From assembly GCA_035281745.1 (NCBI GenBank), contig DATEDI010000028.1, forward strand, positions 82,288 to 146,287: DNA of 64,000 nucleotides. The letters are read 5' to 3'. This stretch comes from 66-474 sp035281745 (GTDB lineage: Bacteria > Pseudomonadota > Gammaproteobacteria > Xanthomonadales > Rhodanobacteraceae). The notes under the pieces were generated by a model. It ran no database searches. It was not told the DNA's origin and saw only the letters and a list, made by a program, of their open reading frames with translations. The position numbers and the translations under genes are program-made. Positions 39,590 through 47,066 of this stretch are shown here, piece after piece. The first letter of the stretch is position 1. Each line of letters begins with the position of its first letter.

Positions 39590-39849
39590 GACGCGCTCCT
39601 CGGGTTATGCCGGCCAATGATTCTGCAGACATCCCTGTGAACGGAAAGCGAATCCCGCTCTGGCCACGTTGTCAACTTCGGCGGTGTGGCGGAAAGCGGC
39701 GAATTGACAAAAGCAGGTCACCCATTGCCGCCCTTAACGGCAGTCTGGTTTCGGGGGCCAAAATCCCGAACATCAGTACGGCACGCCGCACGCTGGACTT
39801 GGATGACGAGTACTTCAGGCTGTGCACTCAACCGGCGAGACACCGTCCG

Positions 39850-40128
39850 TCAGGCACAGAAGCCGTACTGCGCCGCAATCAGTTGCTGACATATCCCTTC
39901 CCGATCGCCAGCCACGAGTCTGCCGTAGCACGTGACGCCCCTGTGGCTGCGTGCAAACCAATGGGCCGCCTTTCCCTCCGCCCCGAAAAGTTTGAGGGCA
40001 AGGTTAGTAAGTTCGGGGTCCTCTTCCCGCAAGCGGCGCCAGGCAGCGAGCGCCACGCGATTCCATTCGGCCGTGAGGGCTTCCACTTGTGCATCGAGTT
40101 CGGCGTAGATCTGGAGTTTGGGATTCAT
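39850..40128 (-). CDS. Small hypothetical protein, DUF2384-like C-terminus
   Basis: A 92-residue protein from ATG 40128. The N-terminal helix (QIYAELDAQVEALTAEWNRV) precedes ALKLFGAEGKAAHWFARSHR and VTCYGRLVAGDREGICQQLI. That end reminds me of the toxin-binding domain of Xre/MbcA/ParS antitoxins (LFGdeekAxxWL...lggxtPlelL), but the match is weak and no RES toxin is adjacent. The upstream extension of the open frame is unsupported. Confidence 0.55.
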   Translation of the reverse strand: MNPKLQIYAELDAQVEALTAEWNRVALAAWRRLREEDPELTNLALKLFGAEGKAAHWFARSHRGVTCYGRLVAGDREGICQQLIAAQYGFCA

Positions 40129-40339
40129 ACGGAAATTGTCCGAGTACCTGTGTCGGGTTTTTGCACGCACACTAGAAGGGGCGCGTCCCGGGTGATTGGA
40201 ACTGCGCTCACGGAGTGCGTTGAGTGCAACCCAGACCCAGCTTGCTCCATGGCTGTCCCGCCGGGTGAGACACCGGATGGGACCCTGCGATCGCGAGCCT
40301 CCATGTGAGGCGTCTTCGATCGTGACCGGAGGTCCATGC

Positions 40340-40569
40340 ATGACAACCCTTGATTGGCGCCACGCCAAGACCGCTGACGCTGCGCAGCGCTGGATGCACA
40401 CGCGGAATTGACGACGAACGAACTTCATGTCGCCCTTGCCAATGCATTCCAACGAATCGCGGACCTTGAACACGAGCGCGATGAGCTGGGAGAGCGCTTG
40501 AAGGCCTTCAACGAAATGATGGATGCAAGCAGGTTGCACGACCCGGGGTTCTCAGCCAACAGTGAGTGA
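40340..40569 (+). pseudogene. Diverged, probably frameshifted copy of the 34.1-kb coiled-coil gene
   Basis: A frame beginning at ATG 40340 after GGAGG (MTTLDWRHAKTADAAQRWMH) ends at a TGA. In the overlapping frame, from about 40378 to a TGA at 40567, the protein reads ELHVALANAFQRIADLEHER then DELGERLKAFNEMMDAS, matching the 34074-34301 product (DVRRALADALKRIASLEKDR, EELGELFRMFNEQMDAA). The N-terminal half is either lost or frameshifted; an independent short gene starting at TTG 40408 is the alternative. Confidence 0.5.
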
Positions 40570-40902
40570 TCATTGCCGGGGTGCTGCGCCGGCCATCTCG
40601 CCGTACGGCTCTGTTGTGCTTCTTCGACGCCGCGATCGAAACGCCTCGCACTACCGACCTCGTAGGTGAAGCTGGGAGCCCGGCGTCACCCGAAGGGCGG
40701 GGTCCTTGAGATTTGGTCGGACGGTTACCCCACTGCGGCAGCACCAATCGCGAACGGAGTGAGCAATTGCTGGCCACCGCACGGATGTATATCGTACGAA
40801 CCACCTTGTGCGATAATGTTTGCCTCTTTCGTCTCCTGTCCGGCGGCTGGGCGTTCAATGCCCTCCGACGGGAGCTTTTGTCCTCAAGAACAGGAGAACA
40901 GC
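40570..40902. other. Gene-free stretch
   Basis: No conserved ORF or RNA gene recognised. The right end contains the CAGGAG ribosome site of the small gene at 40903. Rest unassigned. Confidence 0.5.
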
Positions 40903-41130
40903 ATGAAGAAGCACCATGCAGCGCCGACCGAAACGGAAGCGCGCGACACCCACTTCGACTTCAACCAGATCGTTGAAATTCCCGTAGATGGCGATGCCGG
41001 TGGCGGGACTGACTGGCAGGTTGTCGAGCGAGGGTCGGATGTGCACATTGCATTTTTGGAGCAGGCGCTTCAGGACCTGCAGGCAACTTTGGACAGGCTG
41101 AAGGCAGAGCGAGCAAGGCGCGCGTTGTAA
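40903..41130 (+). CDS. Small hypothetical protein (75 aa)
   Basis: ATG 40903 follows a good AGGAG ribosome site, which favours it over the longer open frame. The product starts MKKHHAAPTETEARDTHFDF, has a Gly/Asp-rich middle and a helical C-terminal part (AFLEQALQDLQATLDRLKAE). No family recognised. Downstream lies a hairpin at 41355-41377 before the convergent gene. Confidence 0.6.
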   Translation: MKKHHAAPTETEARDTHFDFNQIVEIPVDGDAGGGTDWQVVERGSDVHIAFLEQALQDLQATLDRLKAERARRAL

Positions 41131-41354
41131 CGCGTCGAATGGTTGCGCCCGGCATCGACCGGGCGCAACCGATGCCGAGTACCACACCGATCAACTATCG
41201 CGATGGCGGCAGGCACGGATGGGTACTGACGGCCAGGAGTTGCCATACACACGTTGCCGACGACCGGCCGCTTACGATTCAGTATCAACTACTTGGGTGC
41301 GCAGCTGCTGAAGAAAGCCGCACCTCTAAATGCAACGCCTGAACTCAGCTAATC

Positions 41355-41377
41355 GGCAGCCCGCTACGCGGGCTGCC
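41355..41377. terminator. GC-rich hairpin between convergent genes
   Basis: GGCAGCCCGC (41355-41364), loop TAC, GCGGGCTGCC (41368-41377): a perfect 10-base stem. It lies just 3' of the convergent gene ending at 41393 and after the gene ending at 41130. There is no clear T-run, so termination is likely but not certain. Confidence 0.6.
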
Positions 41378-41392
41378 GGCCAGCCGCAGCGA

Positions 41393-41824
41393 TTATTGCA
41401 TGGCCTTCTTACAAGCCTTCCTGCACGCGATTACGCATTTTTTCTTACCGGACGCCACGGACGTTACGTATGGTTCGCCGTACTCCTTTTCCCACAGCTC
41501 TGAAGTCTTGGCGAACGCAGTTTCGAGTTCGCGGAGTTGCTGATCACTGGCCTTACCGAAACCTCCGTCATGGTCTAAGATCTCACCGAACAAGCTATAG
41601 CAATCCGTTTGATACGCGACAGGGCGCAGCATATGCATGTGCCATACTTCATCTATATCAGTCGCGGGTGTGAGCGCAGCTTCAGGGTATTTGCGGGCCA
41701 GGTTTAGAAATTGCTTGTACCGACGCTCTGACTCTCGCACTCGTTCCTCATCACAGTTCGCGAAATATCCGTCACTGAGCTTCGCATCGTGGAGTACATC
41801 GAACGACAGGTTTGGCAGAACCAT
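41393..41824 (-). CDS. Glycine-rich-domain-protein-like (DUF1399-type) short protein
   Basis: A 143-residue protein from ATG 41824 (AAGGAG ribosome site). RRYKQFLNLARKYPEAALTP and DIDEVWHMHMLRPVAYQTDC resemble the DUF1399 motif of glycine-rich domain-containing proteins (xDxxWHxHxxxP), where His residues may bind metal. The C-terminus is Lys/Cys-rich (KKKCVIACRKACKKAM). Function unknown. Confidence 0.75.
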   Translation of the reverse strand: MVLPNLSFDVLHDAKLSDGYFANCDEERVRESERRYKQFLNLARKYPEAALTPATDIDEVWHMHMLRPVAYQTDCYSLFGEILDHDGGFGKASDQQLRELETAFAKTSELWEKEYGEPYVTSVASGKKKCVIACRKACKKAMQ

Positions 41825-41890
41825 TGTGAGTCTCCTTGCCCCCGTTAACGAACTAGATGCTGTGCCGGAGGGCGAGTCAGCACAGCCCAA

Positions 41891-42208
41891 GTAGACTCCG
41901 TATCCGGGTGCGGCGCCCGATATTCAGCTCTCCTCGGCCACGTGTAAGCTCGACCGCCTCACGCTTGAAGAATGGCGCCGGGTGCATCGGTACACCGCTG
42001 TCCATAGCGTTCCTGACTTCCCCGGCGCCGCAGGTAGTGTGCTCTCCCTAATGGGATACCACTATCGGCGGAAGTCTCGGTGCCGCGTAGGAAACGCCCT
42101 ACAGGGTTGCGAAGAACGGGGGCCGGGACATCTCCAGCCCAGCGACGAGTGGTCTGCTTCAACAGCACGTGTAACACGGGCATCGATAAGAACTAGTTGC
42201 CCCTATGG
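41891..42208. other. Gene-free stretch beside an IS remnant
   Basis: No intact gene seen. It lies next to the IS3-family transposase fragment and may contain decayed IS or flanking sequence; I recognise no repeats or motifs in it. Confidence 0.45.
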
Positions 42209-42313
42209 CTAGCGCAGCTCAGCCATCAGCACAGCCCGCAACACCAGATGGCGATCCTGGAGGGTGTCCATCGACCAGCCCACAACCTTCTTGCTGAAGA
42301 GGTCGAGCACGTC
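42209..42313 (-). mobile_element. Fragment of an IS3-family transposase
   Basis: The minus strand encodes DVLDLFSKKVVGWSMDTLQD then RHLVLRAVLMA, matching the integrase-core region of IS3 OrfB (usual form xVLDLFSRKVVGWAM). The surrounding sequence does not continue the transposase on either side, so this is a short relic of an old insertion. Confidence 0.7.
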
Positions 42314-42353
42314 CGTGGAATCGGGGTAGAACCCCCGGCGGGGCATCCGTTCC

Positions 42354-42473
42354 ATGTTTTCCATTGACGCCAATGAAAACGAGCGAATGCGGGAGCTGGC
42401 GCGTGACCTCGACTTCAAGCGTGAGCAGGACCCGCACGATCCTACTCGGGTGATCCATCGGCTCGCGCTGTGA
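42354..42473 (+). CDS. Possible tiny or truncated protein (39 aa)
   Basis: ATG 42354 reads MFSIDANENERMRELARDLD then FKREQDPHDPTRVIHRLAL to TGA 42473. The composition is protein-like and helical, and the frame lies beside the IS3 remnant, so it may be the tail of a gene cut by the insertion. No clear ribosome site. Confidence 0.3.
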   Translation: MFSIDANENERMRELARDLDFKREQDPHDPTRVIHRLAL

Positions 42474-42515
42474 GGCACAAGCCGCATAGCGTCTCGGCCA
42501 CCGGAAGACTATGGC

Positions 42516-43271
42516 TCAGTTGTACTTGGATACGGGCATCGTTTGACCAAGGCGTCGCCGATAAACCGGTTTGAGCCCGAGACGACGGATCCATTCCGGC
42601 AGGGTCTGACATCTGTCGAAATGGACCATATCCACCGGTCTATCGAGTCGTTCAATCGCAAGATGTAACGCCGTGGCGGCAGCTCGAACTTCCTGTTCCG
42701 CTTTATCGGCATTGCCGCCGAATGCGATCAATAGACTGTCTGGATGATCTGGCTGTTGCCATTTCAGACCAGCAACATAGGCCACCTCGACCGTTCGAAT
42801 TCCAGGGAGCGTCCTTTTTAGGGCCTTTGCCAGCTGCCGCGGCACCTGGTCCAACTTGTAGAAGCGCGTCTCGTTTTCTTGGAATTGACTCTTCTGGATC
42901 GGTGTGATGGTACCGCTGGCAAGCAGTTCGGAAATTTCTTCCGGGTACAGTGTGCATCGCGCATCGTTTGGGTTGATCATCACAGCCGTGCCCCGGGTTA
43001 CATCGAACAAGGCGCGGCCTGTCATCGAGACGATGCGCACGTTGCCGCGCGCTGCGAATTCGGCCTTGCCTTTGTCCGTGAACACCGGGATCACGAGATC
43101 GCCGTCGTCCGGACTCTTGAACATTACTAAGCGCAAACGCTCTGATTCCTCATTGAGTGGAGCATGCGTGTATACGGTGGCCTCGAGCAATGCCCGAAAG
43201 AACGCGGGCTCCTTCCGGAAATCTCGGATGGATTGCTCCATCAGGTCGTCGAGCGTAGTGGTCGAAGCCAT
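42516..43271 (-). CDS. SseB-family protein
   Basis: A 251-residue protein with an AGAGG ribosome site. The N-terminal half matches the SseB domain: FFRALLEATVYTHAPLNEES, LVMFKSPDDGDLVIPVFTDK and ARGNVRIVSMTGRALFDVTR. The C-terminal half (PRQLAKALKRTLPGIRTVEV, then VDMVHFDRCQTLPEWIRRLG) fits the SseB C-terminal domain. In E. coli, SseB is linked to serine sensitivity; in other bacteria the domain is found in secretion and antitoxin contexts. Role here unknown. Confidence 0.85.
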   Translation of the reverse strand: MASTTTLDDLMEQSIRDFRKEPAFFRALLEATVYTHAPLNEESERLRLVMFKSPDDGDLVIPVFTDKGKAEFAARGNVRIVSMTGRALFDVTRGTAVMINPNDARCTLYPEEISELLASGTITPIQKSQFQENETRFYKLDQVPRQLAKALKRTLPGIRTVEVAYVAGLKWQQPDHPDSLLIAFGGNADKAEQEVRAAATALHLAIERLDRPVDMVHFDRCQTLPEWIRRLGLKPVYRRRLGQTMPVSKYN

Positions 43272-43690
43272 TGTTGACCTCTTCAGTGCCTGAAATCACC
43301 TACCGTCTCGCAGTTTGGCTAGCTATCCTGGCCGACCTGATCAGATGGGCTTATGCCTATACATAGTTACCCAGCGGCCCGAATCCTCCTGCTGGTGAGT
43401 TTTTTTGAGGAATGTCGCCGGTAGTGCCGCATCGCTAACGAGCATGATGGTGCAGGAGACTTGGGGCTCCGGGAATGCATGGATCAGACTCTGAGCTGCT
43501 CAGCTGGCTGATTCGAAGAACGAGAATCGGGAGTGCCAGAGCAACCTCCGCGTTCCGCAGGGCAAAAGGCAAACTATCGTCCGAGCAGACCACGCTCCGA
43601 CAATGGTCAAGAGTGCCTCGCCCGTTCCGCCGTGCGCCCTTCCCCACGAAGAGGAGCGAAGTTCGAGCCGTGAACAACGGCCACCGCACC
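43272..43690. other. Gene-free stretch before the 43.7-kb gene
   Basis: About 420 bases with no ORF I can support on either strand. Short minus-strand frames exist but carry no recognisable family and overlap the 3' end of the next gene. No repeat or RNA gene noticed. Confidence 0.5.
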
Positions 43691-44068
43691 TTACTTGGGA
43701 TCCGAAGAGAATCGCTGCGCACACCCTCTCTTGAATTCTCCGCCATACTGGTCCAGGAAGCCTGACATTGCGCCCTTGTAGCGGATCACCTCCGCACTTA
43801 ACGTCAGGTTGAGTTCCCTGGCGATGGCATCGGCGAACTTGAGCTGCCGCTCGCTTGGCGGCTGAAGGTCCCAATCCAGACACTCTCGCAGCTTCGCACC
43901 CGCGCCTTCCCTGAGCCGCTCGATGTCTGATGCGGGATCAATCGACCGGGATATGCGCTGAAATTGCCGCTCCCACGCATCAATGGTGCACTCGTCGATG
44001 GGCAACTCGACGGCGCCCTCGCCATCAGAGGCTAGGTCGAACACGAGCTTCAAAGACTTGAGCCGCAT
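43691..44068 (-). CDS. Hypothetical protein divergent from an XRE regulator
   Basis: A 125-residue protein from ATG 44068. A TTG start 57 bases upstream is rejected because it would sit beside the operator palindrome. The C-terminal part PPSERQLKFADAIARELNLT then LSAEVIRYKGAMSGFLDQYG resembles short proteins of mobile regions; no function known. It shares the 44.1-kb intergenic space with the XRE gene and is probably under its control. Confidence 0.6.
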   Translation of the reverse strand: MRLKSLKLVFDLASDGEGAVELPIDECTIDAWERQFQRISRSIDPASDIERLREGAGAKLRECLDWDLQPPSERQLKFADAIARELNLTLSAEVIRYKGAMSGFLDQYGGEFKRGCAQRFSSDPK

Positions 44069-44103
44069 TGCATCTAAACAAGCCTTATCCGTTGCAAGAC
44101 ATG

Positions 44104-44151
44104 CTACGAAATTCGTAGTATGCAATGCAAGTGAAAGTTACGAATCTCGTA
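44104..44151. promoter_or_regulatory. Two operator palindromes upstream of the XRE gene
   Basis: CTACGAAATTCGTAG (44104-44118) is a perfect palindrome around one central base, and TACGAATCTCGTA (44139-44151) is a second copy of the same pattern. The centres are 34 bases apart, about three helical turns, in the divergent space between the XRE gene and the 43.7-kb gene. This spacing fits cooperative binding of the adjacent repressor. Confidence 0.72.
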
Positions 44152-44173
44152 GGGTCTCCTACGGATTCGAACC

Positions 44174-44500
44174 GTGCCCCAGAAGCTCAATCCGCTCGCG
44201 GTCCTCTCCAAGCGCCTCAAGGAAGCTCGCAAAAGGAGTGGTATTTCACAACGACAGCTTGGAATAGCTGCGGGTCTAGATCGCTTCGTGGCTAGTGCGC
44301 GTATCAACCGGTATGAGAAGGGGGTGCACCGTCCTGACCCCATTACCGTCCAACGCTTGGCGGACGCCTTGGGCGTGCCTGCCGCGTACCTGTTCGCGGG
44401 TGACGACAAGCTCGCGCGGCTGATTCTGGCGTTTAATTCACTTTCCCCGAAGACGCAGGAGCGCTTGGTCTGCGACCTGGAGCAGCTGGTCGAACGCTAA
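44174..44500 (+). CDS. XRE-family transcriptional regulator
   Basis: A 108-residue protein beginning with GTG 44174. The N-terminal HTH is LSKRLKEARKRSGISQRQLG, then RINRYEKGVHRPDPITVQRL, ADALGVPAAYLFAGDD, the classic helix-turn-helix with its Cro/C1 tail. The C-terminal helix is short. It is preceded by two palindromes that are probably its own operators. Its job in the island is unknown. Confidence 0.9.
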   Translation: MPQKLNPLAVLSKRLKEARKRSGISQRQLGIAAGLDRFVASARINRYEKGVHRPDPITVQRLADALGVPAAYLFAGDDKLARLILAFNSLSPKTQERLVCDLEQLVER

Positions 44501-44623
44501 GCCAGCATTGGCGACCCAGCGAAGCAGTCTCTGTGCATAAATGTGTTCGGGTTTACCAGCGCCTGGGCCGAGTCCACCCCAAGGACAGAAGGCCTCGACC
44601 ATCAGGACTCGAACCGGAGAGCT

Positions 44624-46489
44624 TCAAACTCGGCAATCGGCTTCTTCGCGACTTCCATTGCGGAATCGCACGGCATTCTGAGGATGGGCTGCGCCCCTGG
44701 GACACTTCTTGCTGTTCCAGCCATCCGAACGCTCAACAGCCTTCACCAGCAGTTGGAGCCGGGTCGCGCCGCGATAGTCATTGACTTCGATGCTGTAGGC
44801 CGCTCGTAGGCGCTCGCCAGTTATCACCGGCAGAGGAGCATGGGCTTCTTTGGCGCCAAACCACAAAGCATCGAAAGATCCAGCCCCGCGGGCCAGCGTC
44901 AATTTTATGTGGGTTCCGTCGCCGATTGCCTTAGCAGACTGCACGAGCCATTCGCCGAAAAATATAGGTGGTTCAAAACCTCGCCCGAACGGCTCCAATG
45001 CGCGGATCTGCTCGGCATCTTCAAGCGATGGATGCTCCAGATCTCCATCGATGAGAATCTGCGGGGAAGGCACGCAATCCGAGTAGCACTTGCGGACATA
45101 CTCATCCCAAGCCTCAGCCAATCTCGGCAAATCGCACCTGCGCACACGCAGCCCGCCCGCCCCCGCGTGGCCACCCGCACTGACGAGTAACCCAGGATGC
45201 TCGGCTTGGATCGTTACCAGAGCGTTGCGCACATGCACCCGGTCGGTGGTTCGCACTGAGCCAGTCACCACCTCAGTGGAATGCGCGACCGGCGAGAGGC
45301 AGATGGTGGGTCGGCCAAACCGCTCTACAACCCGACTCGCAGAAATGCCGTGGACACCCTGGTGACCGTCTTCGCCCAGCCACAGGCATAACCCATAGCG
45401 TCCTTCGGCGACGGCCATCTGCGCCGCTACGATCGCCGTGAGTGTGTTCGCGCGCTCGATCTGGCGTCGCTTGCTGTTATTGTCGTCTAGTTCGAGGGCC
45501 ATCTCGAACGCAGCATCCTCGCTTTCTGCCGTAAGGAATTCAACACTCAACATAGCGTCGCCTAAGCGTCCTCGGGCGTTGATTCGGGTCGCCAGCTGAA
45601 AAGCCACGTCGGAAACCGTCCAGGGGCCCCGTTTATTCAGCACGCGGCGCATGGCTTGCCAACAGGGCCGAGGGCGACGATTGATGAGGTGGAGCCCGCG
45701 TAGGACGATCGCACGATTGTTATGTGATGTTCCGAGCGAGGAAGCGTCCGCAATTGTTCCCACAGCGCACAGATCTAAAAACTCCGACACACGCTTCGCA
45801 GTCTTCGGAAGAAGTTCTCGAGCAATTAACTCGCTTCGGACTGCGGCCATAACCAGCAAGGCTGTATGGCAGCCTGCTATCGCCCGGTCAGGAAAGCGAC
45901 TATCAGAACGAACCGGGTTGACAACCGCGTGTGCGGAGCGAGGTGGCCCATGATCAGGAACGCCATGATGATCTGTCACAACGACAAAGTGCCCAGCCTT
46001 TCGAAGACATGCGATCCGATCCTCATCCGTACTTCCTTGATCGGCAGTAATAATGCATGTTCCTGGCTGCAACTGCGGCAGCATTCGTTCAACAAATGCT
46101 TGACTAATTCCATAACCTTCCTGCATCCTGTGCGAAATAAAGCCACTCACCCGTTCCCGCGCGACATTCCATGCGAGCAGGCTCAAGCGAATGATGGCGT
46201 GAGATGTCGCCCCATCCGCGTCGTGGTCCGTGACGACCGCAATATGCCGTTGCTCGGCAACAGCGTCGGCGATCAACCTCGCTGCCAGCTCAATGTCAGG
46301 CAGGTCGTGCGGCGTATCCATCTCAGAGGACCGCGTGTGGACAAGACTGGCTATTGGACGACGAATCGTCGACAGCCGCCCGGCCAGCAACCGAGCCTGA
46401 AGGGGAGTAAAGCCCTCGGCCAACGCCAGATCCTCGACCTCCGCGGATCGTGCGCGCAATACGAATTTCGGAACTAGGGCTCCAGTCAT
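44624..46489 (-). CDS. RecJ-like single-strand exonuclease carried by the island
   Basis: About 621 residues from ATG 46489 (the frame is open upstream, but relatives start near here). All RecJ landmarks are present: VVTDHDADGATSHAIIRLSL for the D-x-D-x-D-G motif, VVVTDHHGVPDHG for DHH, QLATRINARGRLGDAMLSVE for the conserved PRxNAxGR region, and LLVSAGGHAGAGGLRVRR for the DHHA1 GGHA motif. RecJ degrades single-stranded DNA 5'-3' in recombinational and mismatch repair. It differs clearly from the flank recJ fragment and follows the recombinase module by 43 bases, in the same direction. Confidence 0.9.
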   Translation of the reverse strand: MTGALVPKFVLRARSAEVEDLALAEGFTPLQARLLAGRLSTIRRPIASLVHTRSSEMDTPHDLPDIELAARLIADAVAEQRHIAVVTDHDADGATSHAIIRLSLLAWNVARERVSGFISHRMQEGYGISQAFVERMLPQLQPGTCIITADQGSTDEDRIACLRKAGHFVVVTDHHGVPDHGPPRSAHAVVNPVRSDSRFPDRAIAGCHTALLVMAAVRSELIARELLPKTAKRVSEFLDLCAVGTIADASSLGTSHNNRAIVLRGLHLINRRPRPCWQAMRRVLNKRGPWTVSDVAFQLATRINARGRLGDAMLSVEFLTAESEDAAFEMALELDDNNSKRRQIERANTLTAIVAAQMAVAEGRYGLCLWLGEDGHQGVHGISASRVVERFGRPTICLSPVAHSTEVVTGSVRTTDRVHVRNALVTIQAEHPGLLVSAGGHAGAGGLRVRRCDLPRLAEAWDEYVRKCYSDCVPSPQILIDGDLEHPSLEDAEQIRALEPFGRGFEPPIFFGEWLVQSAKAIGDGTHIKLTLARGAGSFDALWFGAKEAHAPLPVITGERLRAAYSIEVNDYRGATRLQLLVKAVERSDGWNSKKCPRGAAHPQNAVRFRNGSREEADCRV

Positions 46490-46532
46490 GGCCTGTGTTG
46501 CGCAAGCCAGGAAGCAAACGTAACGATTTGGT

Positions 46533-47066
46533 TCACGTCTCGGCCCGCAATTCGCGTTTTCGCAGTTCCACGACCTTCGCGTCCCCGGAAGCATCCCGCT
46601 CATCGGTAAACTGGCCCGCAATGTTGCCGGCATTGGTCCCGTGCCGAGCCCTGCGCTCAGCTGTGGCGATGCGCCGCTCGGCCTCACTGACAACCTTGGC
46701 CATTCTCAACGCCATCGCCGCCATAGAATCGCGAGCAACCTTTACCGTGCGCCGGAGTTCGGCGTTCTCTTGACGCAAGCGACGGTTGATCTCCGCCAAT
46801 GACGTGGGTTGCCCCTTGGCCGGAGACTTCAGCTCCAGTATGGTTTGCCGAATTGCAGGATACGCGCAATCGGCGTGACTAATATGAGTGCGCGATCGTC
46901 CCGCCTCTTGAGCCACAACAGCTATGGAAATTTTCAGTGTTCCGCGCTTGGCTCGCTTGACGAGCTCCGGATCCTTGGGGGCACCATCCTTTAGCCGCTC
47001 TAGCGCGTCTAGAAGTGATTGCTCCACCGTGCTACGGGCTGGGTGCGCCTTTTTATTTGTGGGCAT
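46533..47066 (-). CDS. Small HTH/coiled-coil protein of the recombinase module (GinD-like)
   Basis: A 177-residue protein from ATG 47066, overlapping the recombinase upstream by 14 bases. The N-terminal third (ISIAVVAQEAGRSRTHISHA) looks like a helix-turn-helix; the C-terminal half is a long coiled coil (EINRRLRQENAELRRTVKVA, DSMAAMALRMAKVVSEAERR). This arrangement matches the fourth gene of GInt integrative modules and is reminiscent of TnpC of Tn554-type elements, where it assists the recombinases. The gene symbol ginD would apply if the module identity is confirmed. Confidence 0.75.
   Translation of the reverse strand: MPTNKKAHPARSTVEQSLLDALERLKDGAPKDPELVKRAKRGTLKISIAVVAQEAGRSRTHISHADCAYPAIRQTILELKSPAKGQPTSLAEINRRLRQENAELRRTVKVARDSMAAMALRMAKVVSEAERRIATAERRARHGTNAGNIAGQFTDERDASGDAKVVELRKRELRAET

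Noticed and set aside
39607..40308. Long plus-strand ORF opposite the 39.8-kb gene
   Set aside because: No family features; it is antisense to a better-supported gene and has no ribosome site.
44570..44640. Sequence resembling a tRNA T-arm (GGTTCGAGTCC on the minus strand)
   Set aside because: No matching acceptor stem, D-arm or anticodon arm; the stem has a mismatch. Not a tRNA.
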